Below, one piece after another: positions 5,411 to 15,575 of a stretch of 16,358 nucleotides of DNA. A model generated the notes under the pieces. That model did not search any database. It had not been told where the DNA came from and was given only the letters and a program-made list of their open reading frames with translations. A program made the position numbers and the translations under genes. Source of the stretch: Coemansia sp. RSA 922 (taxonomy: Eukaryota > Kickxellomycota > Kickxellomycetes > Kickxellales > Kickxellaceae); assembly GCA_027577415.1 (NCBI GenBank), contig JANBQS010000506.1, forward strand, positions 1 through 16,358. Direction: 5' to 3'. Every line of letters begins with the position of its first letter. The first letter of the stretch is position 1.

Positions 5411-8370
5411 ATGCTCAGTTGTAAACGCAGCCAGCTCTCCGCTGAGGAGCTGGCCATCGCAGAAAAGGTACGTTGTCGCTCTATTTTTTTTAGCTGCTGT
5501 TGATATTTTCCCCCCTTAACTTTATTGTTTTGGCAACGCAATGCTATCCTCTCTTAAGGCGGCTCAGATTCAATGACGCCACCACTCAATTATCTTGCAC
5601 ACACCCAGTGCCAGTGCCACTCTAATCGCACCAGGCGGTCTGCCTCGTGTCAGCGCTGCCTGTTAGTATTGCCCCTCCCTTCTTGGGACAAACTATATTT
5701 GAGGTTATATATGTTATATGAATCTCGTTAGTTTGGCCATTGTCCTCCCGCTTTGGGCTGTTGATTATACTGCCACTTACTAAATTGGTTATACCTTTTC
5801 TGCTGCTGCTGCTGCTCTTGAGTAGGTTATGAACTCATATATCGAAGAACAGTGGAACTCGACAAAGCTAGAATTTAACCCGTGGAGTTACTCGCGTGCC
5901 GAGAAGCAAGGCATACTGCTGGCCATTTTCAAAGCCACGCACGTTTTGACTGTGCTCGAGCTTTTGCCTAGCGATATGCTGGACTTTTGCCTGGACATTG
6001 AATCGCTCTACAACGACGTCCCGTACCACTCTTTCAACCACGCCGTAGACGTCGTGGTCAAGCTCTACTATGTGCTCAGTGACTTGCAGGCCTCGGCGTA
6101 CCTGGCCTCCTACGACATTGCGTCCTTGCTCATTGCTGGCCTTTGCCACGATTGCGGTCATGTAAGTACCTTCTCAGACACCAAGACACGATTGCCTGTG
6201 TGTCTGCGACTTCCCTTGTTCTCCCCCATTTCGGATTATGCGTGTGCATATTACGTGCATATATTATTTACATTGCATGGGTCAATCGACAACGCACAAT
6301 TGTTTGATACCGGTTGTCCTGCTCTGAGCTGCCAGGCCTGAGGCTGGTCGCATATGCAATGCAGAACAAGCAGGTCGGAGAGCTCTCATAATCTTTGCTT
6401 GTTCTCGAAATGAGCCGGTTGTTCACCCTCATTAACCTGATATTGTGCACTCCCTTCTAATTCATATCTTTGCTCTATTATGTCACACACACATGTAGCC
6501 GGGGCTAAACAATCTGTTCCAAAGAAACGCCAGCACGGAGCTCGCACAGCGCTACCCAGATGCCATCCTCGAGCGCTACTCGATGGATCTGACTACAGAG
6601 TATATCAACAAGCACGATCTGCTTCGCAACATTAAAAACTTGCGTGATCCCATGTACAGCGACGGTACGACTGCTGAAGTCGATGTCGCCTCACGCATGA
6701 TGTACAGCATTCGCACCGCCATTCTCAGCACTGACATGTCGCGACACTTTTCCCTTGTCGAAGAGTGCAAAGTGCTGGTATCCCTGCTATCGAAGAAGGC
6801 TCGCAGAATATCCGAGCACGAGGCATACCAGAAGGAGTGCCAGGCTGAAGCTAGCGCCACGCCTGCCGAGGCTTCTTCGGGTAATGGCAAGGAGACCGCT
6901 GCTCAGTTGTCTCCTGGTGCGACCAACAGCTCCAGTCGCCTGTCACTGGCAAAGTCCGTTCTGCGCGGCCGCTCGCCCAGTGAACCGGCTACCCCTCTAA
7001 AGTCGCTGTTCTCCTACTCGTTGCAAAGCGCAAAGGTCAGTCCCCTGCGGTCGGAAAGCCGGAAAGAATCCTCGACCGACTCGTCTACCACGAGCTCTCC
7101 AAAGCCAGCAACCACCGCCAGCACCAGCACTAGTACCAGCGCCACCAATGGAGCCAAAAATGGCAAGCCAAGGAGGATGCAAGTCCGGCGGTCCGTGTCG
7201 ATGTACGACGCCTTGCTTGACAGCACGCAAAGACAGCGCCTGATTGGCATTCTACTTCACGCTGTCGACGTGTTCAACCCGGTACTGCCCTGGCCCATGT
7301 GCAAAAAGTGGTCGGATCTGATGAACATCGAGTCGTTCAACCAAGGCGAGACAGAAAAGAAGCTCTCGCTGCCAGTGTCGCCAAACATGGACCGCACCAC
7401 TACCGACCAGCGCCAGGTATCGCTAGACTTTGGCAACATTATCATTCGTCCTTTCTTTAGCGAGCTCGTGTCGCTATTCCCAGTCGATGACGAGCTGCTG
7501 ACAGCGCTAGAGTCCAACTTGCAAAAGTGGAGCCGCATGTCGACCGACAACACACACGAGATCAGCGCTCCAGCTGGAGCAAACAACAACATGTACTCGT
7601 GGCCTGCTGAACCCGTAGTAACGCCAGTGTCGCGCACAAACTCGTCGGTCTTTTCCGAGGACCGTCGCCTAAGCGTGGCAGCGGGTACTGTCGATATTCC
7701 CTCATCCTGTCTCGAGATAATCCGGCGACACTCGCATGCAGGCTTTGAGGCCTTGCATCGCCCGATGGTTGGCCGCTTATTCTCCAAACACTTGGGCAAG
7801 GTCCAAGAGCGCAGAAAGGTCTCCTATACATCGTTGCAGCAGCGAGCGTTGCATTTAGACACGAGCAGCGGCACTCGGCTAAGCGGCGGCGGTGCCAGCA
7901 GCACCTTGCCGCTCTCGCCAAACAATAGTCGCCAATGGCGAGGCTTTGACGCAGAGTCGTTGTCTCCGGTTAAGGAGTCTAGCGGCCATGAGGATTCTAG
8001 CGTCCCGAGCTCAACAGTCGCTGACAGCTCGCCTCCAACCGCATTCGCAGCGTCGAGACTCCCTGCCAACCCACCACTTACAGTTTCTACAGCCCGTTTT
8101 CCACTGGCAGGCTGTGGTGCGCTTGGTGGTACTCGCGAGTCTGCTTCCAGCGCCAGAGCTAGTGTTTTTGCTGCGTCCAGCCGTCACCAGTCACCAACTA
8201 CAGCACAGCTGAGCAACTACCGCATCGATTCGCTCATTTCAGGATCCGGTCGTGCTTATCGTAGCTCGTCTCTAGACCCGACCATGCTATCCAGCATGCC
8301 GTCATCTTATCCCTCGCTTTCAGGCGATGCTAGCGGGCCAGCATCGTCAGAGGTCTCGGACAAGGCTTAG
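5411..8370 (+). CDS. PDE2: Class I 3',5'-cyclic nucleotide phosphodiesterase (PDE2 type), three exons
   Basis: Hydrolyses cAMP (possibly cGMP) to the 5'-monophosphate and so limits PKA signalling. Exons are 5411-5467, 5826-6161 and 6499-8370; both introns are phase 0, giving 754 residues, longer than yeast Pde2 (526). The HD-domain metal ligands are seen in order: H87 and H91 in YHSFNHAVDV, H127-D128 in HDCGHPGLNN (the motif is rebuilt across intron 2), and D388 in LLHAVDVFNP. Other family landmarks are STDMSRHF (209-215), FNQGETEKKL..PVSP..DR (near 411-430) and Q437, in the place of the invariant purine-clamp glutamine. A Ser/Thr/Ala-rich insert of about 120 residues (about 244-364) splits the catalytic domain. 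A 290-residue Ser-rich tail follows it and carries RRLS, RRHS and RKVS. There is almost no N-terminal regulatory region. The ATG at 5411 has A at -3 and is the first ATG in frame; an unseen upstream exon cannot be excluded. Confidence 0.93.
5468..5825 (+). other. PDE intron 1
   Basis: 358 bp, donor GTACGT after AAG, acceptor TAG. A branch-point-like TACTAAA lies at 5778-5784, and a (TGC)5 tract (5801-5815) forms the pre-acceptor region. The next exon begins GTT ATG AAC. Confidence 0.85.
6162..6498 (+). other. PDE intron 2
   Basis: 337 bp, donor GTAAGT, acceptor TAG, branch-point-like TTCTAAT at 6455-6461. It divides the metal-binding motif between HDCGH (exon 2) and PGLNN (exon 3), which fixes both splice sites with confidence. 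Confidence 0.92.
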
Positions 8371-8447
8371 GTAGTGCTCCGGTGTATGGAAATTATATCT
8401 TCTTTATATCGCCTGTTTATATTTTTTTGCGAGTAAATTATCTAAAA

Positions 8448-9371
8448 TCAACGTTGGATTTCTCTGTGTGGAACGGGCTTGCGGATGTAGCCCAAGATAG
8501 AGTCGAGTGCGCGAGAAAAGTAAGAGCTGAGAGCCGTGGCGTATCTGTTTACCGTTCCGCTGACTATGTACGAGGTGACATGCAAGCTGATGCTGTCGTA
8601 GAACGTCAGCTTCTCGGGCTTGGCACCCATGGCCACCATCAGCGTATCGCCAGCCAGCGACTCGTCTCCGATAGCCTTGACCATAGCCTTGATGACCTTT
8701 TCTGGCTGCATAAGCCCGACTTGCTGGACTAGAGGATACGACTGTACCAGTCTGTTGTTGGCAACCAGTGGAGTGTCTGCAAAGTAGGGCGCCACTGCAT
8801 TGACGCGAATCAGCGGCGCTAGGCTTTTGCAAGTAGCTGTAAAGAATATCAGCCCAGCCTTTGTCGTTCCATAGCTCTCCATTATCGATATCGGAAGTAA
8901 TCCACCAACCGATGCTGTGTTCAACACTGTGCCTTTGCGCCCTGTGGCTTTAAAGTACTGGACTGCAATACGCGTTGCTTCCATTGGAGCTCGCAGGTTC
9001 AATGCTAGTATGCGGTCTAGCTCGGTCGAGTCTGGCTGACTGAACAATGACTGTTCGTTGGCTATGCCTGCATTATTGACTATTATGTCGTAGTGGCCGT
9101 AGATGTGGATCGCGTGGTCTAGGTACTTTTGGATGTCTTGTAGGTTGCATAGATCACATACTATCCATGATGTTGCGTTGCGACTTACGTGGTCGTTTAT
9201 CTCCTGTGAGACTTGTGAGACGGATGGGTTGATGTCTACTAGGAGTACTTGGGCATTGTACTCGGCTAGGCGCTCGCTTAGCTTTTTTCCGAGGCCGCTG
9301 GCTGCACCAGTCACTATTGTTACTTTCCCGGCTATATTTGATATGTAGGTATCCAAGTTTGTAGTCGACAT
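8448..9371 (-). CDS. Short-chain dehydrogenase/reductase, 15-hydroxyprostaglandin-dehydrogenase-like
   Basis: A single exon of 307 residues. A classical SDR with a Rossmann fold: TGAASGLG at 21-28 (dinucleotide-binding TGxxxGxG), LLVDIN at 43-48 with D46 at the end of strand beta2 (points to NAD+ rather than NADP+), and NNAG at 99-102. The catalytic tetrad is N125, S154, Y167 and K171 (Y-x-x-x-K in YGTTK). The substrate cannot be told from the sequence; the closest general type is the NAD+-dependent 15-PGDH-like alcohol dehydrogenases. The C-terminus extends about 50 residues past the usual fold and contains hydrophobic and amphipathic stretches (about 258-295), which might attach it to a membrane. 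The frame runs upstream of ATG 9371, but only to a GTG and through low-complexity sequence, so 9371 is chosen. It converges on PDE (77 bp) and diverges from NTR2. Confidence 0.92.
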   Translation of the reverse strand: MSTTNLDTYISNIAGKVTIVTGAASGLGKKLSERLAEYNAQVLLVDINPSVSQVSQEINDHVSRNATSWIVCDLCNLQDIQKYLDHAIHIYGHYDIIVNNAGIANEQSLFSQPDSTELDRILALNLRAPMEATRIAVQYFKATGRKGTVLNTASVGGLLPISIMESYGTTKAGLIFFTATCKSLAPLIRVNAVAPYFADTPLVANNRLVQSYPLVQQVGLMQPEKVIKAMVKAIGDESLAGDTLMVAMGAKPEKLTFYDSISLHVTSYIVSGTVNRYATALSSYFSRALDSILGYIRKPVPHREIQR

Positions 9372-9805
9372 TGCAATAATTATTATATGGAAATGGAAAT
9401 TTTTTTGAAGATACAAAGGTGAGGAGGTTTGGAGTTTGTCGATATTTTCCTCGTTCTTTTTTTTTTCTAGCTGTGTAGTAATAGTAGGCGGCTGATTCGA
9501 GCACACTGCGCTCTGGAGATTGAGTATGCACAGAAATCAAGGTGGCGCAATTGGCGAACATGACCACACTCTGCTATACTGCCATACCATCTAATTTTGA
9601 AGCACAGTACGTATAAATGTTGAAGATGGCCTAAGCCTAAATTTTTATGTGACTTGCCCATTATCTGATCAGCACTAGCAATAAAACCGAAACCCTTCAG
9701 AGATTTTAGGCCTTAGTGTTTTCCGTAAAACCCCCCACGATAAATTACCATTAGTACTCCCCCAGCTCTTTTTCTTCTTATTCTTCTGTAACATACACAT
9801 TGCTC
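9372..9805. other. Divergent intergenic region between the SDR and NTR2-like genes
   Basis: 434 bp, AT-rich. It shows a tandem GGAAAT pair near 9389-9400 just upstream of the SDR start, TATAAA at 9612-9617 (plus strand, 189 bp before NTR2), a CTGATCAG palindrome near 9665, and a pyrimidine-rich leader (about 9755-9790) before the NTR2 ATG. No RNA gene or supported coding frame is seen. Confidence 0.5.
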
Positions 9806-10825
9806 ATGTTTGGATTCAAAAAATCAAAGGGCAAGCGGAACATTCGCAAAAAAGACGATGAGCAGGACGATGTAGCGACAGATGAGAGCGCTGGTACAGC
9901 CGATATTATTAGGCGTGTTGCAGCTACAGAGATAAGGACGCCCACTCCAAATATTGCCTCAACACCGAACCTGAGCTTTGGTGTTGACAATAGCGCAGAG
10001 GCAATTGAGACCAGGAGACTGCACTCGGGCCATGCGCTCGATGGGACAAACAAGGATGGATCAATTCTCCAAAATGACGCCGAGGAACGAGTGTATTCGA
10101 GGGAGGACATGGCTGCGCTGGCGTCAGAGACGTATCGTCCTAAACCGACTATTCCAGATGAGACTCCTTATCCGTTTTCATCCGAAGGTATTCCTGACGC
10201 TCATGAGATATACTTGGCGAAACAGTTGCGCCGACAGCGACAAGCGGCTGGACCGGCTGACACAGATATGGACGTGGACGGCGATGACTCTGAAACGGGG
10301 TTTCAGCGCAATGACGACTTTATTTCGCTGGCAGACGGGCTTGCCAGCTCTAAGAACCGCAGTTCCCAAGTGGACATACACTTTGACGATGACTCCATAG
10401 TCGAAGGCGAGGATGAACTGGACCAGGTGATAGTCGACAAAACCGAGCGTGCCGAGTTTAACCGCACTGCTCGCAGAGCAAAAGAAGAATCTATAGAGCA
10501 GGCGCAAGAAGAGGATGAGCCAAGCGACTGGGAGAAAGAACAATTACGTAACGCAGGATTCGCCTCAGCGCAATTGCGACAATCTGAAAATGGAGCTCAC
10601 TCTCACGACTTGCCAGTGGACGAGGGAGGATTTGAGTACGATGACACGTTGCTGAGCTTTCTACTGGGCCAAGAGAAAAATCAGCTGGCACTCGAACAAG
10701 ACCGACTAAAGGCCGCTCAGGCAGAGCTTAGTGCAACCAAGGACGCGTTGGATACGATTCTAAAAAACATTGCTGAGACGCAAGGACAGTGGAACCACTT
10801 TTCGTCGGTAGCTAAAAGTGTTTAG
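9806..10825 (+). CDS. NTR2: NTR2-like spliceosome disassembly factor
   Basis: A single exon of 339 residues (yeast Ntr2 is 322). In yeast Ntr2 forms the NTR complex with Ntr1 and the helicase Prp43, which takes apart the intron-lariat spliceosome in the nucleus. The metazoan relatives are the PAXBP1/GCFC proteins. Features in order: a basic start (MFGFKKSKGKRNIRKK); an acidic low-complexity region; YSREDMAALA (97-106); IPDAHEIYLAKQLRRQRQ (129-146); acidic DDFISL (170-175); DWEKEQLRNAG (241-251), the WE.EQ.R motif shared with PAXBP1; and a Leu/Gln/Glu-rich likely coiled coil at about 285-325. The long GCFC C-terminal domain is absent, as in yeast Ntr2. ATG 9806 gives the basic start expected. 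REV1 follows in the same direction after 149 bp. The call rests on short motifs in a divergent family. Confidence 0.75.
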   Translation: MFGFKKSKGKRNIRKKDDEQDDVATDESAGTADIIRRVAATEIRTPTPNIASTPNLSFGVDNSAEAIETRRLHSGHALDGTNKDGSILQNDAEERVYSREDMAALASETYRPKPTIPDETPYPFSSEGIPDAHEIYLAKQLRRQRQAAGPADTDMDVDGDDSETGFQRNDDFISLADGLASSKNRSSQVDIHFDDDSIVEGEDELDQVIVDKTERAEFNRTARRAKEESIEQAQEEDEPSDWEKEQLRNAGFASAQLRQSENGAHSHDLPVDEGGFEYDDTLLSFLLGQEKNQLALEQDRLKAAQAELSATKDALDTILKNIAETQGQWNHFSSVAKSV

Positions 10826-10974
10826 GAATTTAATCCGAGCGTGTGCTTTTCCAATAATTGCGCATGCCGACACGTGTGAGCTTAACTTGGACGTGATAAA
10901 TTCCGCAGCCACATTGTTTTTGATTTTATTTTTATTTTCGTACATATTTAATTTTACTTTAGCATTCTATTAGG

Positions 10975-13900
10975 ATGGCTGGCAAAGACGACACAAGTAA
11001 GGATGATGACAGAGAGTACCAGTTAGGTCCTGCTGACGCGCTGATAGCGGCTGTGGCTACTCCGTCAAGAGCTGGTAATAGCGAGATGCATATCGCCCTA
11101 GAGCATGTTCCTGCGGCCTCAAATACAGCAGTGCCTGGATTTGGCGACTCTGGCATGTACTTTGACCAGCGAAAGCGCAAGCTAGCAGAGCAAGCTGAGC
11201 AAAGGTACGAATTGATAGTAAATAGATCTGTTGACTCTCTTTCACCTGCTCTCCAACAAGCTTGCTCATATTATTTGCACATCTGTTATTTGATGTAGGG
11301 CTGCCATTGCTCCCAAATACGACCAGATATTTGCCGGTGTGGTGTTTCACATAAACGGCTATACTCAGCCGTCGCATTATGAGCTCAAGCTGCTCTTGGT
11401 GGAGCGCGGTGGCCGTTTCTTACATTACCTATCCAAGACGCAAGTCACGCACATCATTGCTTCGAGATTGACAATGTCAAAGGAGAAAGAGTTTAGAAAC
11501 TACAAAGTTGTGCATCCCGAGTGGGTAGTCGACAGCGTAAGAGCTCGTAAATTGATGCCATGGCAGAGATACAGCATATTTAATGGATCGCACGCAGAGT
11601 TTACCGCCCGTCCGCCGCTGGCCATCGACGACGAATGGGGAGATATAAACGGTGAGCTTTTAGCTGGAAATATTCCTGGTGACGCCAAGTCTGAAGGATA
11701 TTCGAGGCCGCCTCCAGCACCGATTGGCAACAGCTTTGCAGCAACTAGTTCTCGCAGACAAGCACCGGTACAGCCCAATACGATGGTAGTTGACTGGTTT
11801 AACGAGGGTCTTAATCGGAGCTGGGTTCGAAAGAATCTCGTCACTGACAAAGGTTTTATATCTCGGTACTACGCTAGCTCGCGCTTACACCACATGTCCG
11901 TCTGGAAGGCCGAAATGAAGGACTATGTCGCGCAACTAAACCGAAAGCGCAGCACAAATCCGAAAGTGAAAGATGCAGAATCAGGATCCGCCATGAGCCA
12001 CAACCGTACGATAATGCACGTCGATTTTGACTGCTTCTTTGTATCGGCCAGTCTGTTGTCACATCCCCAACTGGCCGACAAACCTGTCGCGGTCTGTCAT
12101 ATGCAGCAGCAGGAGCTTTCTGATGAGGGAGGAGGGCATGGTGTCATAGGAAATCCGGGCGGTACTAGCCAGATCGCGTCTTGCAACTATTTGGCACGAT
12201 CGTTTGGCGTAAAAAATGGCATGTTCATGGCCCAAGCCAGCCAGCTGTGTCCCTCACTAGCTACGGTACCATACGAGTTTGACACTTACAAACGGGTGTC
12301 AAAGACATTTTACGATATCGTCACCGAGATCGCCGACGAGACGCAGGCTGTCAGTATTGACGAAGCTCTGCTAGACGTGACCCATGTCGTGCACCAGCAG
12401 TACCGAGGCAATGCCGAAGACCTCGCTCAGGATATTCGCCGCCGAGTACTGGAGTCCACCCAGTGCATAGTTAGCGTTGGCATTGGTCCGAGCATTTTGC
12501 TAGCTCGAATCGCTACAGCAAAGGCCAAACCGAATGGCGTGCGCTCGCTGGACATTGAGCAGTTTCTGGCCATGGACCTTCATACTCGCGATTTGCCAGG
12601 GATTGGCCACACCGTCGAGGAAAGTCTGGCCAGCCAGGGAATTAAACGAGTAGCAGATATTCGAGCGACCTCAATGAGTCTATTGCAGTCAGTTTGTGGA
12701 GAGAAGACTGCAGCGACCTTGCACAGCTTCAGTCGCGGAGTCGATAATCGCGCTCTTGAGCCAGATAAGCCGCGCAAGGTGTTTGGTGCTGAGATCGGGT
12801 GGGGAGTCCGCCTTTCCAACCAGCAGGAGGCCAACGACTTTGTTACTCGACTAGCGGAGGAAGTGTGTCGATCGATGGAGGCTGCCAAGCGCATCGGCGG
12901 TGCTGTGACGCTAAAGATAAAGAAGCGCCAAGAGGGACAAGGAAAGCCCGGTAAATTCTTGGGACACGGAATCTGCGACAGCTTGTCAAAGTCGGCGATG
13001 CTACCAGGTATGACTTGCGACTCTGTCAAGATCGCAGCCGTCTGTGTTAAGCTATTGCTTTTGATGAGTGTGGATCCTCTCGATATTCGAGCCGTCGGCA
13101 TACAAGTACACAAGCTAGCATCGTCAGAATCGCACACAGATGTAGGCGATATGTTGGCTAAGCCCAGAATCGAGCAAACGGGAGGCGTAAAGCAAAGCCC
13201 TGGGTTGCTATCGGAATTGCCGTCGGCGTCGCAGTTGGATTTAAGCGTTCTCAACGAGCTGCCAGAGTCGATACGGCAAGAGCTCCAGGCGGCATACCAG
13301 CAGATAAACCCAAATATCGATCTGGGCCTGAGCTCTGGCAAATCCGCCAGTACTTCGCCCGGGGTTCGAGCTCAGCCATCAAAGACTAGTGCTGCTCAAC
13401 GGTCTGTTAGTGGCAGTATTGGTGCTACTAGAGGTCGGTCGCGAAAATTAGTGTTTCCCACTGCGAGACCCAAGGAGGGTGCTGAGAAAGCGAGTCTGAT
13501 AGACGCCTTTCGCAAGATCGAGTCCTTGGATTCAATTATGCCATCGCAAATGGACAGCGATGTATGGGGACACTTGCCGCTGAGTATCCGCCGAGAGCTG
13601 GCAAGAGAGTACGTGAAAACCAGTGCCGCTAAGCCAGTCGAAGCCGGTGCTGCGACCTCGGCAGCAAAAGGCAAAGATCCTGTCAAAGTTGTCGTGTCGG
13701 GACCTAGACTTTTCGGCAAGCATGATGTCGCCGATGTTAGAGCGCTCATCAAGGCATGGGTTGACTCGAGCGAGTTGGGTCCATACGAGGAGGACATAGC
13801 CGAGGTTGGCGACTATGTCGAGGCGCTGGTCAAACACCGCAATCTCTTCAAGGCCGAAGATACTCTAAAGTACCTCAAATTCTGCGTCGACGGCAGGCAT

Positions 13901-13990
13901 GCTGCCTGGGCAGGTGCATTGGCGACTGTATTAGGCCGAGCAGATGCCATTTGTAGGGCTATGTATAGTTCTAGCTTTTGTCTGTTGTAG
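10975..13990 (+). CDS. REV1: DNA repair protein REV1, deoxycytidyl transferase (Y-family polymerase), two exons
   Basis: Inserts dCMP opposite abasic sites and damaged G and scaffolds Pol zeta in translesion synthesis. Exons 10975-11204 and 11299-13990 join within an AGG codon (phase 2), giving 973 residues (yeast 985). Domains: BRCT about 80-170 (ending in HPEWVVDSV); the REV1-only motif SSRLHHMSVWKAE near 270-282, whose R272 matches the arginine that pairs with incoming dCTP; and the Y-family catalytic core with D319 in HVDFDCFF and D431-E432 in SIDEALLDV. The core continues with ASCNYLARSFGVKNGMF and GIGPSILLARIATAKAKPNG, then a little-finger domain ending in DIRAVGIQVHKL. Two ubiquitin-binding motifs follow, at about 724-743 (LNELPESIRQEL) and 826-850 (WGHLPLSIRREL). 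The REV1 C-terminal domain, about 880-940, binds other TLS polymerases and Rev7. A roughly 15-20-residue Gly-rich insert lies at about 345-368. It converges on MET22 (63 bp). Confidence 0.97.
11205..11298 (+). other. REV1 intron
   Basis: 94 bp, donor GTACGA, acceptor TAG, phase 2, between codons for Q76 and A78. Retention would stop translation exactly at the acceptor TAG, before the BRCT domain. No clear CTAAC-type branch point is seen. Confidence 0.88.
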
Positions 13991-14053
13991 ATGGCTGAAG
14001 GCAGTACAAATATTGTAGATATTACACTGGAAAGGATACGCGATAAATTGCGC

Positions 14054-15296
14054 CTATTTGGCATTCTTAAGTGTAGTTTGTACTGCACTAATGACCTCGT
14101 CGAAGATCTTTGCGCTAGCAGCAACAACACCCTTGTTGGCGCTCAACGTGCGGCCAATGGAAAAGTCCAGCGGCTTGCCATTAATGTCAGATACCCGGCC
14201 GCCAGCTTCGTGGATAATAATGTTGCCAGAGGCATGGTCCCAGATCTTTTCAACATACGTTTCGCTCACAGGCAGGCGCAAATAAATCTCTGCATCGCCG
14301 CGAGCCACGCTGGCGTACTTGCACTGGCTGTCCATGCGCACCGACGGCTTGGTGATGCCCAGCAGCTGAGCAATGATGAAATTGCTGCTGTGGTCTGAGT
14401 GCTGGGCCTCAACAGACTCGCAAAAGACGGCATCCGCCGTGCTCTGGACCCTTGATACGTAGACGGGCGTCTCTTTTTCTAGGCTATTTGTCGATAGCTT
14501 CCTCTGGAAGGCGCCTTGGCCCTTGACTGCGACCATCAATACGCCGCGCTCTCCATCTGGCTTGCTCATGTCATATGGCAAGTTGGGACATCCAACTACG
14601 CCCAGTTCGACTTGGCCGTCAATAATCAGGGCAAGGCATACGGCAAACTGCTCACCGCGCAGAAACCCCTTGGTGCCATCAATTGGGTCAAGCGTCCAGT
14701 GCCGCCCCTGAGGGCCACCAGCGTACTGGCCACGGTCAATGGCGCGAAGTATCTACTCAAACAAGTCAGTATTCCTAGCAATTAGTAGGAGATCGACGTA
14801 GCAGGCGTAGTCACACATCGGGTCTCATCGGGTAACTTGCCTCATCAGAGCTCATCGCGTCTCCAGTGGTTGCATTGACCAGTTCCGTGACCTTTTCGCG
14901 CAATACACGACCATCTTCGCCCTGGAGATCCTTGGAGTCCTCCTCGCCAACAACGGGGTCGTCTGGGAAGTGCCGCTCAAGGATGTGATTGACTACGGCC
15001 TGAGCACCAAAGTCTGCCACAGTGACTGGCGACTTGTCCTTCTTTGTCAACGTCTCGGCAGTGATCAGGCGCTTGAATACTGCCTGGCATACTTGCGAGG
15101 CACGCTCTACGGCTTCGATGGCCACGGCCCGCTCCTTGGCAAGGTACTCTAAGCGAGTGGATATATTACGAACAGAGGTTAGCGGTCGGTACTGGAGGCT
15201 GCACAAGGCAATAGTTGGTGTTGGTTGACTCCTCACTGCTCGCACAAGCATAGATAACATAGTTCTACCAGCACTCGTCATGAAATTACCTGACAT
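14054..15296 (-). CDS. MET22: 3'(2'),5'-bisphosphate nucleotidase (Met22/Hal2 type), two exons, probable mitochondrial presequence
   Basis: Removes the 3'-phosphate from PAP, a by-product of PAPS-dependent sulfur assimilation that inhibits exonucleases; the family is sensitive to Li+ and Na+. Exons 15296-14841 and 14752-14054 join in phase 0 to give 384 residues. The inositol-monophosphatase-fold metal ligands are all visible: E118/E119 in VVGEEDS, D174 and D177 in LDPIDGTKGFLRG, and D324 in IWDHASGN. KSPVTVADFGAQ (89-100) and GEQFAVCLALI (185-195) are family landmarks. Upstream of the fold there are about 48 residues with several Arg and no acidic residue (VRAVRSQPTPT, RNIST), typical of a mitochondrial presequence; yeast Met22 lacks this. 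Starts at 15296, 15281 or 15260 are all in frame; a minus-strand TATAAA (15310-15305) lies so close that the downstream ATGs may be used. The intron has a GC donor. Confidence 0.95.
14753..14840 (-). other. MET22 intron with GC-AG ends
   Basis: 88 bp, donor GAG|GCAAGT, acceptor TAG, branch-point TACTAAT at 14787-14781, 28 nt before the acceptor. The protein join (..SSDE + ILRAIDRG..) restores family-like sequence with no frame gap. The nearby GT (GTTACC) would break the frame. Confidence 0.85.
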
Positions 15297-15575
15297 TATC
15301 GATGTTTATAAAGTAGCTTTTGGTAGAAAGGCCGAGTCAAATAAGGTGGCGAAGCAAGTTGTGATGATAGCACAATTGAAAATCAACACCGGATCAGATC
15401 AAGGGCGGTGGTGCAATCATCAAATACATGCGAGACTTGGCAACGGGCTTGCAGAACACCTCTACTAAACTCACTATTCGTCGGTCAATTTTTGTATTTA
15501 GTAAGTGTCGCCACGACAGTAACGAGACGATGGATACGCGAGATGGATGCGGCAGACACACAAAGAAGACCGATA

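Noticed and set aside
5801..5815. (TGC)5 triplet repeat
   Set aside because: Ordinary short microsatellite within PDE intron 1 ahead of the acceptor; not an array or CRISPR.
9372..9506. N-terminal extension of the SDR frame
   Set aside because: Begins only at GTG and encodes Lys/Asn-rich low-complexity sequence; the SDR fold starts shortly after the ATG at 9371.
11824..11830. GGTTCGA resembling a tRNA B box
   Set aside because: Lies inside REV1 coding sequence with no A box or cloverleaf. No tRNA was found in the window.
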